Assembly (NCBI RefSeq): GCF_014650995.1
Contig: NZ_BMWA01000011.1
Span: 186,001-250,000, forward strand
Direction of reading: 5' to 3'
DNA length: 64,000 nt
DNA from: Streptomyces viridiviolaceus
GTDB taxonomy: Bacteria > Actinomycetota > Actinomycetes > Streptomycetales > Streptomycetaceae
In this document: positions 39,703 through 49,309 of the stretch, in pieces
Position numbering within the stretch: the first letter of the stretch is position 1
How the letters are laid out: every line of letters starts with the position of its first letter
Position numbers and translations under genes: made by a program
Notes under the pieces: model-generated
What the model was told of the DNA's origin: nothing
The model's database searches: none
The model's input: the letters and a program-made list of their open reading frames with translations, nothing else

Positions 39703-41094
39703 ATGAGCCGTTCCGCACACCCCGCCGGGCCCCGTCACGCCGATGTCCTGCCCGAGGGCCACTACTCCGCCCCGCCCGCCGACCTCAACGCGCTCGACGC
39801 GAAGGTGTGGGCGCAGACCGTCGGCCGGGACGCCGACGGTGTCGTCACCGTCGGCGGCATCCCCGTCACGCGCATCGCCGAGGAGTACGGCACCCCCGCC
39901 TACGTCCTCGACGAGGCCGACTTCCGGGCGCGGGCCCGGAGCTGGCGTACCGCGTTCGGGGCCGACGCCGACGTGTTCTACGCCGGCAAGGCGTTCCTGT
40001 CCCGGGCCGTCGTGCGCTGGCTGGACGAGGAGGGGCTGAACCTGGACGTGTGCTCCGGGGGCGAGCTGGCCACCGCGCTGTCCGCCGGCATGCCCGCCGA
40101 CCGCATCGCCTTCCACGGCAACAACAAGTCCCCCGAGGAGATCCGGCGGGCCGTCGAGGCCGGGGTCGGGCGGATCGTCCTCGACTCCTTCCAGGAGATC
40201 GTGCGCGTCGCCCACATCGCCCAGGAGCTGGGCACGCGGCAGCGCGTGCAGATCCGTATCACCGTCGGTGTCGAAGCTCACACCCACGAGTTCATCGCCA
40301 CCGCCCACGAGGACCAGAAGTTCGGCATCCCGCTGGCCGGGGGCCAGGCCGCCGAGGCCGTGCGGCGGGCGCTGCAGCTCGACGGGCTCGAGCTGATCGG
40401 CATCCACAGCCACATCGGCTCGCAGATCTTCGACATGTCCGGGTTCGAGGTCGCCGCCCATCGCGTCGTCGGGCTGCTCAAGGACATCCGTGACGAGCAC
40501 GGGATCGAGCTGCCCGAGATCGACCTCGGCGGCGGGCTCGGCATCGCGTACACCAGCGACGACGATCCGCGCGAGCCGCACGAGATCGCCAAGGCGCTGA
40601 CCGAGATCGTCACCCGTGAGTGCGAGGGTGCCCGGCTGCGCACGCCCCGGATCTCCGTCGAGCCCGGACGCGCCATCGTCGGGCCCACCGCCTTCACGCT
40701 CTACGAGGTGGGCACCATCAAGCCCCTCGACGGGCTGCGGACGTACGTCTCGGTCGACGGCGGCATGTCGGACAACATCCGCACCGCGCTGTACGACGCC
40801 GAGTACAGCGTCGCGCTCGTCTCCCGGGCCTCCGAGGCCGAGCCGATGCTCGTGCGCGTGGTCGGCAAGCACTGCGAGAGCGGCGACATCGTGGTCCGGG
40901 ACGCCTTCCTGCCGGCCGACGTGGCGCCGGGCGACCTGATCGCCGTGCCCGCTACGGGGGCGTACTGCCGGTCCATGGCCAGCAACTACAACCACGTGCT
41001 GCGCCCGCCGGTCGTCGCCGTACGGGACGGCGAGGCGCGGGTCATCGTCCGCCGGGAGACCGAGGAAGACCTCCTGCGTCTCGACGTCGGATGA
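39703..41094 (+). CDS. lysA: Diaminopimelate decarboxylase
   Basis: A 463-aa PLP enzyme converting meso-diaminopimelate to lysine. The PLP Lys is in DVFYAGKAFLSRA (about residue 93). CSGGELATAL, HSHIGSQIFD and DLGGGLGIAY are the conserved barrel motifs, EPGRAIVGP binds PLP phosphate, and CESGDIV and GAYCRSMASNYN form the inter-subunit active site. It lies 18 bp after the ArgRS-like gene and begins an aspartate-family gene run with hom, thrC and thrB. Confidence 0.98.
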   Translation: MSRSAHPAGPRHADVLPEGHYSAPPADLNALDAKVWAQTVGRDADGVVTVGGIPVTRIAEEYGTPAYVLDEADFRARARSWRTAFGADADVFYAGKAFLSRAVVRWLDEEGLNLDVCSGGELATALSAGMPADRIAFHGNNKSPEEIRRAVEAGVGRIVLDSFQEIVRVAHIAQELGTRQRVQIRITVGVEAHTHEFIATAHEDQKFGIPLAGGQAAEAVRRALQLDGLELIGIHSHIGSQIFDMSGFEVAAHRVVGLLKDIRDEHGIELPEIDLGGGLGIAYTSDDDPREPHEIAKALTEIVTRECEGARLRTPRISVEPGRAIVGPTAFTLYEVGTIKPLDGLRTYVSVDGGMSDNIRTALYDAEYSVALVSRASEAEPMLVRVVGKHCESGDIVVRDAFLPADVAPGDLIAVPATGAYCRSMASNYNHVLRPPVVAVRDGEARVIVRRETEEDLLRLDVG

Positions 41095-41256
41095 TTCCGA
41101 CGGCCGGTGACGGCAGGGTGCGGGCGGAAGATCTTCTGTCTTCGCATCCCGTGTAAGTGAAATAAATGTCTCACGATCCGGACGAAAGGCAGAAAATCCC
41201 GTCCGGTGAGTGAGACTGGTCCAACCGCAGACGGTATGAGGAAACGAGGTCGGATG
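41095..41256. promoter_or_regulatory. lysA-hom intergenic region with hairpin
   Basis: 162 bp, unusually AT-rich for this chromosome (AAATAAATG, GGCAGAAAATCC). CCGGACG (41178-41184) pairs with CGTCCGG (41200-41206), and GCGGAAGATCTTC near 41125 forms a second palindrome with CTTCGC. It probably holds the hom-thrC promoter and possibly an attenuation-like leader. No leader peptide rich in Thr, Ile or Met is evident. Confidence 0.4.
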
Positions 41257-42546
41257 ATGCGTACGCGTCCGCTGAAGGTGGCGCTGCTGGGCTGTGGAGT
41301 GGTCGGCTCAGAGGTGGCGCGCATCATGACGACGCACGCCGACGACCTCGCCGCCAGGATCGGGGCGCCCGTCGAGCTGGCGGGCGTCGCCGTACGGCGG
41401 CCCGACAAGGTGCGCGAGGGCATCGACCCCTCCCTCGTCACCACCGACGCCACCGCCCTGGTGAAACGCGGTGACATCGACGTGGTCGTCGAGGTCATCG
41501 GGGGGATCGAGCCCGCCCGGACCCTCATCACCACCGCCTTCGAGCACGGCGCGTCCGTCGTCTCCGCCAACAAGGCCCTCCTCGCCCAGGACGGGGCCGC
41601 CCTGCACGCCGCGGCCGACGAGAACGACAAGGACCTGTACTACGAGGCCGCCGTCGCCGGCGCCATCCCGCTGATCCGCCCGCTGCGCGAGTCCCTCGCC
41701 GGTGACAAGGTCAACCGGGTGCTCGGCATCGTCAACGGCACGACGAACTTCATCCTCGACGCGATGGACACCACCGGCGCCGGGTACCAGGAGGCCCTCG
41801 ACGAGGCCACCGCGCTCGGGTACGCCGAGGCCGACCCGACCGCCGACGTCGAGGGCTTCGACGCCGCCGCCAAGGCCGCCATCCTCGCCGGGATCGCCTT
41901 CCACACGCGCGTGCGCCTCGACGACGTCTACCGCGAGGGCATGACCGAGGTCACCGCCGCCGACTTCGCCTCCGCCAAGGAGATGGGCTGCACCATCAAG
42001 CTGCTCGCCATCTGCGAGCGGGCCGCGGACGGGGCGTCGGTCACCGCGCGTGTGCACCCGGCGATGATCCCGCTCAGCCACCCGCTGGCTAACGTCCGCG
42101 GCGCCTACAACGCCGTGTTCGTCGAGTCGGACGCGGCCGGGCAGCTGATGTTCTACGGTCCCGGCGCCGGCGGCTCGCCGACCGCGTCCGCCGTGCTCGG
42201 CGACCTCGTCGCCGTGTGCCGCAACCGGCTGAGCGGCGCCACCGGACCCGGTGAGTCCGCGTACGCGGCGCTGCCCGTCTCGCCGATGGGCGACGTCGTC
42301 ACGCGCTACCACATCAGCCTCGACGTCGCCGACAAACCGGGCGTGCTCGCCCAGGTCGCGACCGTGTTCGCCGAGCACGGTGTCTCCATCGACACCGTCC
42401 GGCAGCAGGGCAAGGACGGCGAGGCCTCCCTCGTCGTCGTCACCCACCGCGCGTCCGACGCCGCCCTCGGCGGTACGGTCGAGGCGCTGCGCAAGCTCGA
42501 CACCGTGCGGGGTGTCGCCAGCATCATGCGGGTTGAAGGAGAGTAA
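41257..42546 (+). CDS. hom: Homoserine dehydrogenase
   Basis: A 429-aa NAD(P)-dependent enzyme reducing aspartate semialdehyde to homoserine for Thr and Met. The nucleotide fold is VALLGCGVVGSEVARIM, the catalytic region is GIVNGTTNFIL and AAKAAILAGIAFHTRV, and the C-terminal ACT domain (HISLDVADKPGVLAQVATVF onward) gives Thr feedback. ATG 41257 gives seven bases from GAGG; the adjacent ATG at 41254 is possible. thrC follows after 6 bp, so they are co-transcribed. Confidence 0.97.
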   Translation: MRTRPLKVALLGCGVVGSEVARIMTTHADDLAARIGAPVELAGVAVRRPDKVREGIDPSLVTTDATALVKRGDIDVVVEVIGGIEPARTLITTAFEHGASVVSANKALLAQDGAALHAAADENDKDLYYEAAVAGAIPLIRPLRESLAGDKVNRVLGIVNGTTNFILDAMDTTGAGYQEALDEATALGYAEADPTADVEGFDAAAKAAILAGIAFHTRVRLDDVYREGMTEVTAADFASAKEMGCTIKLLAICERAADGASVTARVHPAMIPLSHPLANVRGAYNAVFVESDAAGQLMFYGPGAGGSPTASAVLGDLVAVCRNRLSGATGPGESAYAALPVSPMGDVVTRYHISLDVADKPGVLAQVATVFAEHGVSIDTVRQQGKDGEASLVVVTHRASDAALGGTVEALRKLDTVRGVASIMRVEGE

Positions 42547-42552
42547 CCAGCA

Positions 42553-43611
42553 ATGACCCACCAGTGGCGCGGAATCATCGAGGAGTACCGGGACAGGCTG
42601 CCGGTCTCCGACACCACGCCGGTCGTGACGCTCCGCGAGGGCGGCACGCCGCTCGTGCCCGCGCAGGTGCTCTCCGAGCGCACGGGCTGCGAGGTCCACC
42701 TCAAGGTGGAGGGTGCGAACCCGACCGGGTCCTTCAAGGACCGCGGCATGACCATGGCCATCAGCAAGGCCAAGGAGGAGGGCGCGCAGGCCGTCATCTG
42801 CGCGTCGACGGGCAACACCTCCGCCTCCGCCGCCGCGTACGCCGTGCGCGCCGGGATGGTGTCCGCCGTGCTCGTGCCGCAGGGCAAGATCGCGCTCGGC
42901 AAGATGGGCCAGGCCCTCGTGCACGGCGCGAAGATCCTCCAGGTCGACGGAAACTTCGACGACTGCCTCACGCTCGCCCGCGGACTGAGCGACAACTACC
43001 CCGTGGCGCTGGTCAATTCGGTCAATCCGGTGCGGATAGAGGGCCAGAAGACGGCCGCGTTCGAGATCGTGGACATGCTCGGCGACGCACCCGACATCCA
43101 CGTCCTGCCGGTGGGCAACGCGGGCAACATCACCGCGTACTGGAAGGGTTACAAGGAGTACGCCGCCGACGGCATCGCCACGCACACGCCCCGCATGTGG
43201 GGCTTCCAGGCCTCCGGCAGCGCCCCCATCGTGCGCGGCGAGGTCGTCAAGGACCCGTCGACCATCGCCACCGCGATCCGGATCGGCAACCCGGCCTCCT
43301 GGGACTACGCCCTCGCGGCGCGGGACGAGTCGGGCGGCGCCATCGACGAGGTGACGGACCGTGAGATCCTGCGCGCCTACCGGCTGTTGGCCTCGCAGGA
43401 GGGCGTCTTCGTCGAGCCCGCGTCGGCCGCCTCCGTCGCCGGTCTGCTGAAGGCGGCCGAGCAGGGCAAGGTCGACCCGGGGCAGAGGATCGTGTGCACG
43501 GTCACCGGCAACGGTCTGAAGGACCCCGACTGGGCCGTCGCCGGCGCTCCGCAGCCGGTCACCGTCCCGGTCGACGCGGCGACGGCGGCCGAGCGGCTGG
43601 GCCTGGTCTAG
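42553..43611 (+). CDS. thrC: Threonine synthase
   Basis: A 352-aa PLP enzyme making threonine from O-phosphohomoserine. The PLP Lys is in NPTGSFKDRGMTMAI (about residue 62), and GNTSASAAAYAVRAG and LPVGNAGNITAYWKG are the cofactor loops. Length fits the short bacterial class. It starts 6 bp after hom and is followed by a strong hairpin terminator. Confidence 0.98.
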   Translation: MTHQWRGIIEEYRDRLPVSDTTPVVTLREGGTPLVPAQVLSERTGCEVHLKVEGANPTGSFKDRGMTMAISKAKEEGAQAVICASTGNTSASAAAYAVRAGMVSAVLVPQGKIALGKMGQALVHGAKILQVDGNFDDCLTLARGLSDNYPVALVNSVNPVRIEGQKTAAFEIVDMLGDAPDIHVLPVGNAGNITAYWKGYKEYAADGIATHTPRMWGFQASGSAPIVRGEVVKDPSTIATAIRIGNPASWDYALAARDESGGAIDEVTDREILRAYRLLASQEGVFVEPASAASVAGLLKAAEQGKVDPGQRIVCTVTGNGLKDPDWAVAGAPQPVTVPVDAATAAERLGLV

Positions 43612-43620
43612 GACCTGGCG

Positions 43621-43657
43621 GGTGCGGGCGGCGGGCCACGGTCGTGCCGCCCGCACC
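43621..43657 (+). terminator. Terminator after thrC
   Basis: GGTGCGGGCGGC and GCCGCCCGCACC form a perfect 12-bp stem around a 13-base loop, 9 bp after the thrC stop. It separates hom-thrC from thrB. Confidence 0.75.
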
Positions 43658-43971
43658 GCGGCGCACCGTCCCGCTCCGCGTACGAGGGCGTAAGAGGACG
43701 CTCGCCCGGGGAAGTTCCCTACGGGGGGTGCACAGGGGGCTTGCGACACGCATCGTGCGCCTCCTGTGCGCCCTATGTCGCCACAGAACCTTCCTTCGAT
43801 AGGCTGTACTGAACCCGCCCGCCGCATATGCCGCGGTGCCGCGCCGTCTCCGCGGTCGGGAGGGGGGTCGGGAGCGGTCGCCCGTTCGGCAGGCAGCGGC
43901 GGCCCCGGGGTTTTCCGTACGTCATCGAATGTCATTCGACAGTCACGCAGCTCAAGGAGAGTCATCGAGCG
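43658..43971. other. thrC-thrB intergenic region
   Basis: 314 bp after the thrC terminator with no supported gene. TCGATAGGCTGTACT near 43797 contains a TAGGCT -10-like hexamer and may be the thrB promoter. CAAGGAGA near 43954 is the thrB ribosome site. Confidence 0.45.
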
Positions 43972-44889
43972 ATGGCCGGTCCAGCGTTCCGCGCCGCCGC
44001 CGTCCGGGTGCGCGTCCCCGCCACCAGCGCCAACCTCGGCCCGGGCTTCGACGCCCTCGGCCTCGCGCTGGGCTTGTACGACGACGTGGTCGTCCGGGTG
44101 GCCGACTCCGGGCTGCACATCGACATCGCGGGTGAGGGCAGCGAGACGCTGCCCCGCGACGAGAAGCACCTCCTCGTACGCTCCCTGCGCACCGCCTTCG
44201 ACGCTCTGGGCGGACAGCCGCGCGGCCTGGAGATCGTCTGCGCCAACCGCATCCCGCACGGCCGCGGACTCGGCTCCTCCTCCGCCGCCATCTGCGCCGG
44301 CATCGTCGCCGCGCGCGCGGTGACCATAGGCGGCGAGGCCCGCCTCGACGACGCGGCGCTCCTCGACCTCGCCACCGAGATCGAGGGCCACCCCGACAAC
44401 GTGGCGGCCTGTCTGCTGGGCGGCTTCACCCTGTCCTGGATGGAGGCCGGCGCCGCCCGGGCGATCAGGATGGAGCCCGCCGATTCCATCGTTCCGGTGG
44501 TTTTCGTGCCCGGAAAGCCGGTACTGACCGAGACCGCGCGCGGCCTGCTGCCGCGCACCGTGCCGCACGTCGACGCCGCCGTCAACGCCGGCCGCGCCGC
44601 GCTGCTCGTCGAGGCCCTGACCAGGCGCCCCGAGCTGCTGCTGCCGGCCACCGAGGACCGCCTCCACCAGGAGTACCGCGCGCCCGCCATGCCGGAGAGC
44701 GCGGCGCTGGTGGAGCGGCTGCGCGCCGACGGCATCCCGGCGGTGATCTCCGGCGCCGGGCCCACGGTGATGGCGCTGGCCGACGCCGGCACGGCCGACA
44801 AGGTCGAGGCGCTGGCGGGCACGGAATGGGCCGCGAACCGGCTGAGTCTGGACCAGCAGGGCGCGTGCGTGCTGCCGCTCGCGACCTGA
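43972..44889 (+). CDS. thrB: Homoserine kinase
   Basis: A 305-aa GHMP-family kinase phosphorylating homoserine for threonine synthase. VRVRVPATSANLGPGFDALG starts the fold, the ATP loop is IPHGRGLGSSSAAICAG (about 95-111), and VISGAGPTVMAL is the third GHMP motif. The ATG at 43972 is 10-11 bases after AAGGAGA. It is transcribed apart from hom-thrC because of the intervening terminator. Confidence 0.97.
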   Translation: MAGPAFRAAAVRVRVPATSANLGPGFDALGLALGLYDDVVVRVADSGLHIDIAGEGSETLPRDEKHLLVRSLRTAFDALGGQPRGLEIVCANRIPHGRGLGSSSAAICAGIVAARAVTIGGEARLDDAALLDLATEIEGHPDNVAACLLGGFTLSWMEAGAARAIRMEPADSIVPVVFVPGKPVLTETARGLLPRTVPHVDAAVNAGRAALLVEALTRRPELLLPATEDRLHQEYRAPAMPESAALVERLRADGIPAVISGAGPTVMALADAGTADKVEALAGTEWAANRLSLDQQGACVLPLAT

Positions 44890-45297
44890 CACACGGTTGC
44901 CGGATTTGGAGAGGGGGAATGTTTGTTGGATCCGGTAGTGTTAATCTCAAGTCTGCACCCGACCCCACCATGGCGAGGTGCCTCGTGTCCCCGTCCGGGA
45001 CAGACATTCTTCCGGGAGCCCCCCAAGCCGCATTGTGTGGTGGACGTCGTACGCAAGCAGTACGGCCGACACGGACACTGAGCGGACCGCCGGGCACGCT
45101 CCGGAACCGGTGCGACCACGCCGCGTGACACAGACACTGGGTGCCACGGCCAGGGGGCGCGCCATCACCAGATATTTCTTCCGCCGCTTAGGCGGACCAC
45201 CGCCCCGGCACGGTTCGTCAACCAGGAACCGAAGCCGGACAGCACAACCGGTCGCCGAGCCAGACAGGCCGACGTCCGCTCCAGGGAAGGACCCTTC
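44890..45297. promoter_or_regulatory. rho upstream leader
   Basis: 408 bp without a supported gene. TTTGTTGGATCCGGTAGTGT near 44922 includes a TAGTGT -10-like hexamer at 44936-44941, giving a leader of about 350 bases. Rho genes commonly have long autoregulated leaders; that is suggested, not shown. Confidence 0.4.
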
Positions 45298-47328
45298 GTG
45301 AGCGACACCACCGATCTGATGGGCGCACGTGTCGAGGAGACCGCTGCCGCGCCCGCCACGGACGCTTCCGCGCCTGCCACCGGTGCCGGCTCCCGGCGGC
45401 GCCGCGGTACCGGCCTCGAGGGCATGGTGCTGGCCGAGCTGCAGCAGGTCGCGTCCGGCCTCGGCATCAGGGGCACCGCGCGCATGCGCAAGAGCCAGCT
45501 GATCGAGGTCATCAAGGAGGCGCAGGCCGCGGGGGGCGCCCCTGCCAAGGCCGCGCCCGCCGCCGACGCCGCCGGCGAGACCAAGCCGAAGCGCCGCGCC
45601 ACCTCCCGGTCCCGTACGGGCGACGAGGCTCCCGCCGCCGACAAGGCGCCGAAGGCCGACAGCGCCGACAAGGGGGAGAAGGCCGACAAGAAGGCCGAGA
45701 AGGCCGTGGCCCAGCAGCAGATCGAGATTCCCGGCCAGCCTGCTGGGGGTACCGCCCGCACGAGCGAAGCCGAGCGTGGGGGAGACGACGCTCCCTCCGA
45801 GCGCCGCCGTCGCCGCGCCACCGCCGACGCCGGCAGCCCGGCCGGCACCGAGACGGTCGCCGCCGAGGCCAAGAGCGAGCCGAAGGCCGAGACGCCCGCG
45901 CAGCAGTCCCAGCAGCAGGGCGACGCCGGTGACGGCGGCGAGGGCCGCCGCCGCGACCGCCGTGACCGTGACCGTGACCGCGGCCGCGACCGCGACCGGC
46001 GGGGCAAGGGCGACGACCAGCAGCAGGGCGGTGGACAGCAGCGCCAGCAGCAGGGCGGCGGACGCCAGGACCGCCAGCAGGACGACGACGACTTCGAGGG
46101 CGGGCGCCGTGGCCGGCGCGGCCGCTACCGCGACCGGCGTGGCCGTCGCGGGCGCGACGACGTGCAGGAGCCGCAGATCGCCGAGGACGACGTCCTGATC
46201 CCGGTCGCGGGCATCCTGGACATCCTCGACAACTACGCCTTCATCCGGACCTCCGGCTACCTGCCCGGCCCGAACGACGTGTACGTCTCCCTCGCCCAGG
46301 TCCGCAAGAACGGCCTGCGCAAGGGCGACCACATCACCGGTGCCGTGCGCCAGCCCAAGGAGGGCGAGCGCCGCGAGAAGTTCAACGCGCTGGTGCGCCT
46401 GGACTCCGTCAACGGCATGGCGCCCGAACACGGCCGCGGCCGCCCGGAGTTCAACAAGCTCACCCCGCTGTACCCGCAGGACCGCCTGCGCCTGGAGACC
46501 GACCCGGGCGTGCTGACCACCCGCATCATCGACCTCGTGTCGCCGATCGGTAAGGGCCAGCGCGGTCTGATCGTGGCCCCGCCGAAGACCGGCAAGACCA
46601 TGATCATGCAGGCGATCGCCAACGCGATCACGCACAACAACCCCGAGTGCCACCTGATGGTCGTCCTCGTCGACGAGCGTCCGGAAGAGGTCACCGACAT
46701 GCAGCGGTCGGTCAAGGGCGAGGTCATCTCCTCGACCTTCGACCGTCCGGCCGAGGACCACACCACGGTCGCCGAGCTCGCCATCGAGCGCGCCAAGCGG
46801 CTGGTGGAGCTGGGTCACGACGTCGTCGTGCTGCTCGACTCGATCACGCGTCTGGGCCGTGCGTACAACCTCGCCGCCCCGGCCTCCGGCCGCATCCTCT
46901 CCGGTGGTGTCGACTCGACCGCCCTGTACCCGCCGAAGCGCTTCTTCGGTGCGGCCCGCAACATCGAGGACGGCGGCTCGCTGACCATCCTCGCCACCGC
47001 CCTGGTGGACACCGGGTCCCGCATGGACGAGGTGATCTTCGAGGAGTTCAAGGGCACCGGCAACATGGAGCTCAAGCTCGACCGGAAGCTCGCCGACAAG
47101 CGCATCTTCCCGGCGGTGGACGTCGACGCGTCCGGCACCCGCAAGGAGGAGATCCTGCTCGGCAACGAGGAGCTCGCGGTCGTCTGGAAGCTGCGCCGGG
47201 TGCTGCACGCCCTCGACCAGCAGCAGGCCATCGAGCTGCTCCTCGACAAGATGAAGCAGACGAAGTCGAACGTCGAGTTCCTGATGCAGATCCAGAAGAC
47301 GACCCCGACGCCCGGCAACGGCGACTGA
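45298..47328 (+). CDS. rho: Transcription termination factor Rho
   Basis: A 676-aa hexameric RNA helicase. Rho_N (LEGMVLAELQQVASGLGIRG, MRKSQLIEVIKEAQ) covers about 35-78. An actinobacterial insertion (about 85-295) rich in Glu/Lys, then Arg/Asp/Gly/Gln (RRDRRDRDRDRGRD, QQQGGGQQRQQQGG) precedes the RNA-binding cold-shock-like domain (GILDILDNYAFIRTSGYLPG). The P loop is LIVAPPKTGKTMIMQAIANA (about 425-444), and VDERPEEVTDM and DSITRLGRAYN give Walker B and the R and Q loops. It starts with GTG. A very strong hairpin follows the gene. Confidence 0.97.
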   Translation: MSDTTDLMGARVEETAAAPATDASAPATGAGSRRRRGTGLEGMVLAELQQVASGLGIRGTARMRKSQLIEVIKEAQAAGGAPAKAAPAADAAGETKPKRRATSRSRTGDEAPAADKAPKADSADKGEKADKKAEKAVAQQQIEIPGQPAGGTARTSEAERGGDDAPSERRRRRATADAGSPAGTETVAAEAKSEPKAETPAQQSQQQGDAGDGGEGRRRDRRDRDRDRGRDRDRRGKGDDQQQGGGQQRQQQGGGRQDRQQDDDDFEGGRRGRRGRYRDRRGRRGRDDVQEPQIAEDDVLIPVAGILDILDNYAFIRTSGYLPGPNDVYVSLAQVRKNGLRKGDHITGAVRQPKEGERREKFNALVRLDSVNGMAPEHGRGRPEFNKLTPLYPQDRLRLETDPGVLTTRIIDLVSPIGKGQRGLIVAPPKTGKTMIMQAIANAITHNNPECHLMVVLVDERPEEVTDMQRSVKGEVISSTFDRPAEDHTTVAELAIERAKRLVELGHDVVVLLDSITRLGRAYNLAAPASGRILSGGVDSTALYPPKRFFGAARNIEDGGSLTILATALVDTGSRMDEVIFEEFKGTGNMELKLDRKLADKRIFPAVDVDASGTRKEEILLGNEELAVVWKLRRVLHALDQQQAIELLLDKMKQTKSNVEFLMQIQKTTPTPGNGD

Positions 47329-47342
47329 CGTCTTCGCACCTC

Positions 47343-47394
47343 CACAGGGCCGCCCCCGTACACCGGTCGCACCGGTGACGGGGGCGGCCCTGTG
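47343..47394 (+). terminator. Strong intrinsic hairpin after rho
   Basis: CACAGGGCCGCCCCCGT pairs perfectly (17 bp) with ACGGGGGCGGCCCTGTG. Inside it, after one bulged base, CACCGGT pairs with ACCGGTG around a CGC loop: 24 bp of stem in all. There is no U tract. Confidence 0.85.
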
Positions 47395-47503
47395 CGTGTC
47401 CTGGGACAGGTGTACGATCACGCCCTCTTGAGTGCGTGGGCGTCCGGGGGGATCCGACCGGCGCCACGGCTCCTTCCGACTCTCATCTCCTGGGGGGACC
47501 TGA

Positions 47504-49309
47504 GTGAGCACATCCCTGTCCGCGTCCGGCCGGTCCGGCCGTCACAGACGCAGGACGCGCTTCGTGCTGCCCGGCGTGGCAGCGGGCCTGGCCGGCGTGG
47601 TCGCCGCCACGCTGATGATGTCGTCCGCCGACGCAGCCCCCGCCCGGCCGGTCCCGACGGTCGAGCCCGCCACCCGGACGGTGCCGCAGGCCGAGCTCCA
47701 GCGGCGCATCGCCGGCGCGGTCGCCGGTGACGACAAGGCCGGGGAGAGCGCCGGCACGGCCCAGCTGAGCGACACCACCGGTGACACCCGGATCGACGCG
47801 CAGATCATCGGCGGCACGCAGACCGGCATCTCCACCGCGCCGTGGATGGCCCAGCTGTGGTACTACGACGACCGCGGCACCGCGGGCGAGAGCGACGACA
47901 TCGGCTTCTTCTGCGGCGGCGCCGTCGTCGCGCCGACGAAGATCCTCACCGCCGCGCACTGCGTCCGGGGCTACAACTGGAACGCCAACGGCGCCGTCGT
48001 CACCGGCACCGCGCAGCTGGCCACGGGCAGCGACCTGCACGGCGGCACCGTGTCGGGCGTGTGGCGGCAGTGGAACCACCCGTCGTACAACGCGGTGACC
48101 ATCGACAACGACATCGCCGTACTGACCCTGCCGAACCCGGTCACGGCCAAGCCGATCCCGATGACGTCGTCGACCGACACGGCGTCCTACAAGGCCGGCA
48201 CCAGCGCCAAGGTCTACGGCTGGGGCCGCACCAGCTCCACCTCGGACGACATCTCCGACGTGCTGAAGACGGCCACGCTGCCGATCCAGTCCGACACCAC
48301 CTGCTCGGGCGCCTGGGGAGCCGACTTCGTCAAGGGCCACATGGTCTGTGCGGGCACCCCCGCCACCGGCTCCGACACCGGCACCGTCTCGGCGTGCAAC
48401 GGCGACTCCGGCGGCCCGCTCGTCGTCGGCGGGCGCATCGTCGGCGTCGTCTCCTGGGGCGTGGAGGACTGTGTCGCCAAGGGCGCGTACAGCGTCTTCG
48501 CGAAGGTCAGCAGCTACGCCGGCGCCGCCTACCCGCGCGTGGAGGACACCAACATCAACGGTGACCACCGCGCCGACCTGTGGGTGCGCCAGAAGTCCAA
48601 CAAGGAGGGCTTCTCCAAGAACTCCAAGGGCACCTCGTTCGGCGCCCGCGAGTCCTGGGGCAACTGGGACGGCGTCAACGTCGTCCTGCAGACCGACCTC
48701 GACCGCGACGGCTACCAGGACGTCGTCTACCGCGTCAGCTCCACCGGCGAGGTGATCTGGGCGCACTACGTGCCGTCCAGCGGCTCCTGGTCGTACAAGA
48801 CCCTCTTCACCGGCTGGGGCAGCCGCAAGCAGATCCTCGCCCCCGGTGACGTCACCGGCGACGCGCTGCCCGACCTGCTCTCCGTCGACTCCGGCGGCGT
48901 GCTGTGGATCTACCCCGGCCGCGGCAACGGCTCCTTCAACACCCGCGTCCAGGTCGGCGGCGGCTGGACCACGTACGACTACGTCCGCGCCCACGGCGAC
49001 TTCACCGGCGACGGCAAGGCGGACCTGCTCGCGCGCAGCAGGAGCGGCGGGTACCTGTACCTGTACAAGGGCACCGGCAACGCCGGGCACTACGCCTTCT
49101 CCAGCCGGATCAAGGTGCGCACCTGGCCCACGTACAAGACCTTCGCCGCCCCCGGCGACGTGACCGGTGACGGCAAGGCCGACTTCCTGGCCCTGTCCAC
49201 CGCCGGAAACCTGTACCTGTATCCGGGCACGAGCAAGACCACCTCCGCGATCTTCGCCACACCGGTGAAGATCGGCAGCGGGTTCGGCATCTACGACATC
49301 TTCAGCTGA
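47504..49309 (+). CDS. Secreted trypsin-like serine protease with FG-GAP repeats
   Basis: A 601-aa exported S1-family protease. The signal peptide ends in SADAAPA (about residue 45), followed by a propeptide and IIGGTQTGISTAPWM, the trypsin start. The triad is His152 (LTAAHCVRG), Asp203 (TIDNDIAVL) and Ser302 (NGDSGGPLV). From about 350 to the end is a beta-propeller-type FG-GAP/VCBS region with repeated Asp-rich calcium loops (DRDGYQDVVYR, DVTGDALPDLLS, DFTGDGKADLLA, DVTGDGKADFLA). Such a tail likely binds cell surface or substrate. It starts with GTG. Confidence 0.95.
   Translation: MSTSLSASGRSGRHRRRTRFVLPGVAAGLAGVVAATLMMSSADAAPARPVPTVEPATRTVPQAELQRRIAGAVAGDDKAGESAGTAQLSDTTGDTRIDAQIIGGTQTGISTAPWMAQLWYYDDRGTAGESDDIGFFCGGAVVAPTKILTAAHCVRGYNWNANGAVVTGTAQLATGSDLHGGTVSGVWRQWNHPSYNAVTIDNDIAVLTLPNPVTAKPIPMTSSTDTASYKAGTSAKVYGWGRTSSTSDDISDVLKTATLPIQSDTTCSGAWGADFVKGHMVCAGTPATGSDTGTVSACNGDSGGPLVVGGRIVGVVSWGVEDCVAKGAYSVFAKVSSYAGAAYPRVEDTNINGDHRADLWVRQKSNKEGFSKNSKGTSFGARESWGNWDGVNVVLQTDLDRDGYQDVVYRVSSTGEVIWAHYVPSSGSWSYKTLFTGWGSRKQILAPGDVTGDALPDLLSVDSGGVLWIYPGRGNGSFNTRVQVGGGWTTYDYVRAHGDFTGDGKADLLARSRSGGYLYLYKGTGNAGHYAFSSRIKVRTWPTYKTFAAPGDVTGDGKADFLALSTAGNLYLYPGTSKTTSAIFATPVKIGSGFGIYDIFS

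Noticed and set aside
41308..44892. A 1194-codon open frame on minus opposite hom, thrC and thrB
   Set aside because: It is the exact antisense of three conserved enzymes; composition is typical of reverse-strand shadows.
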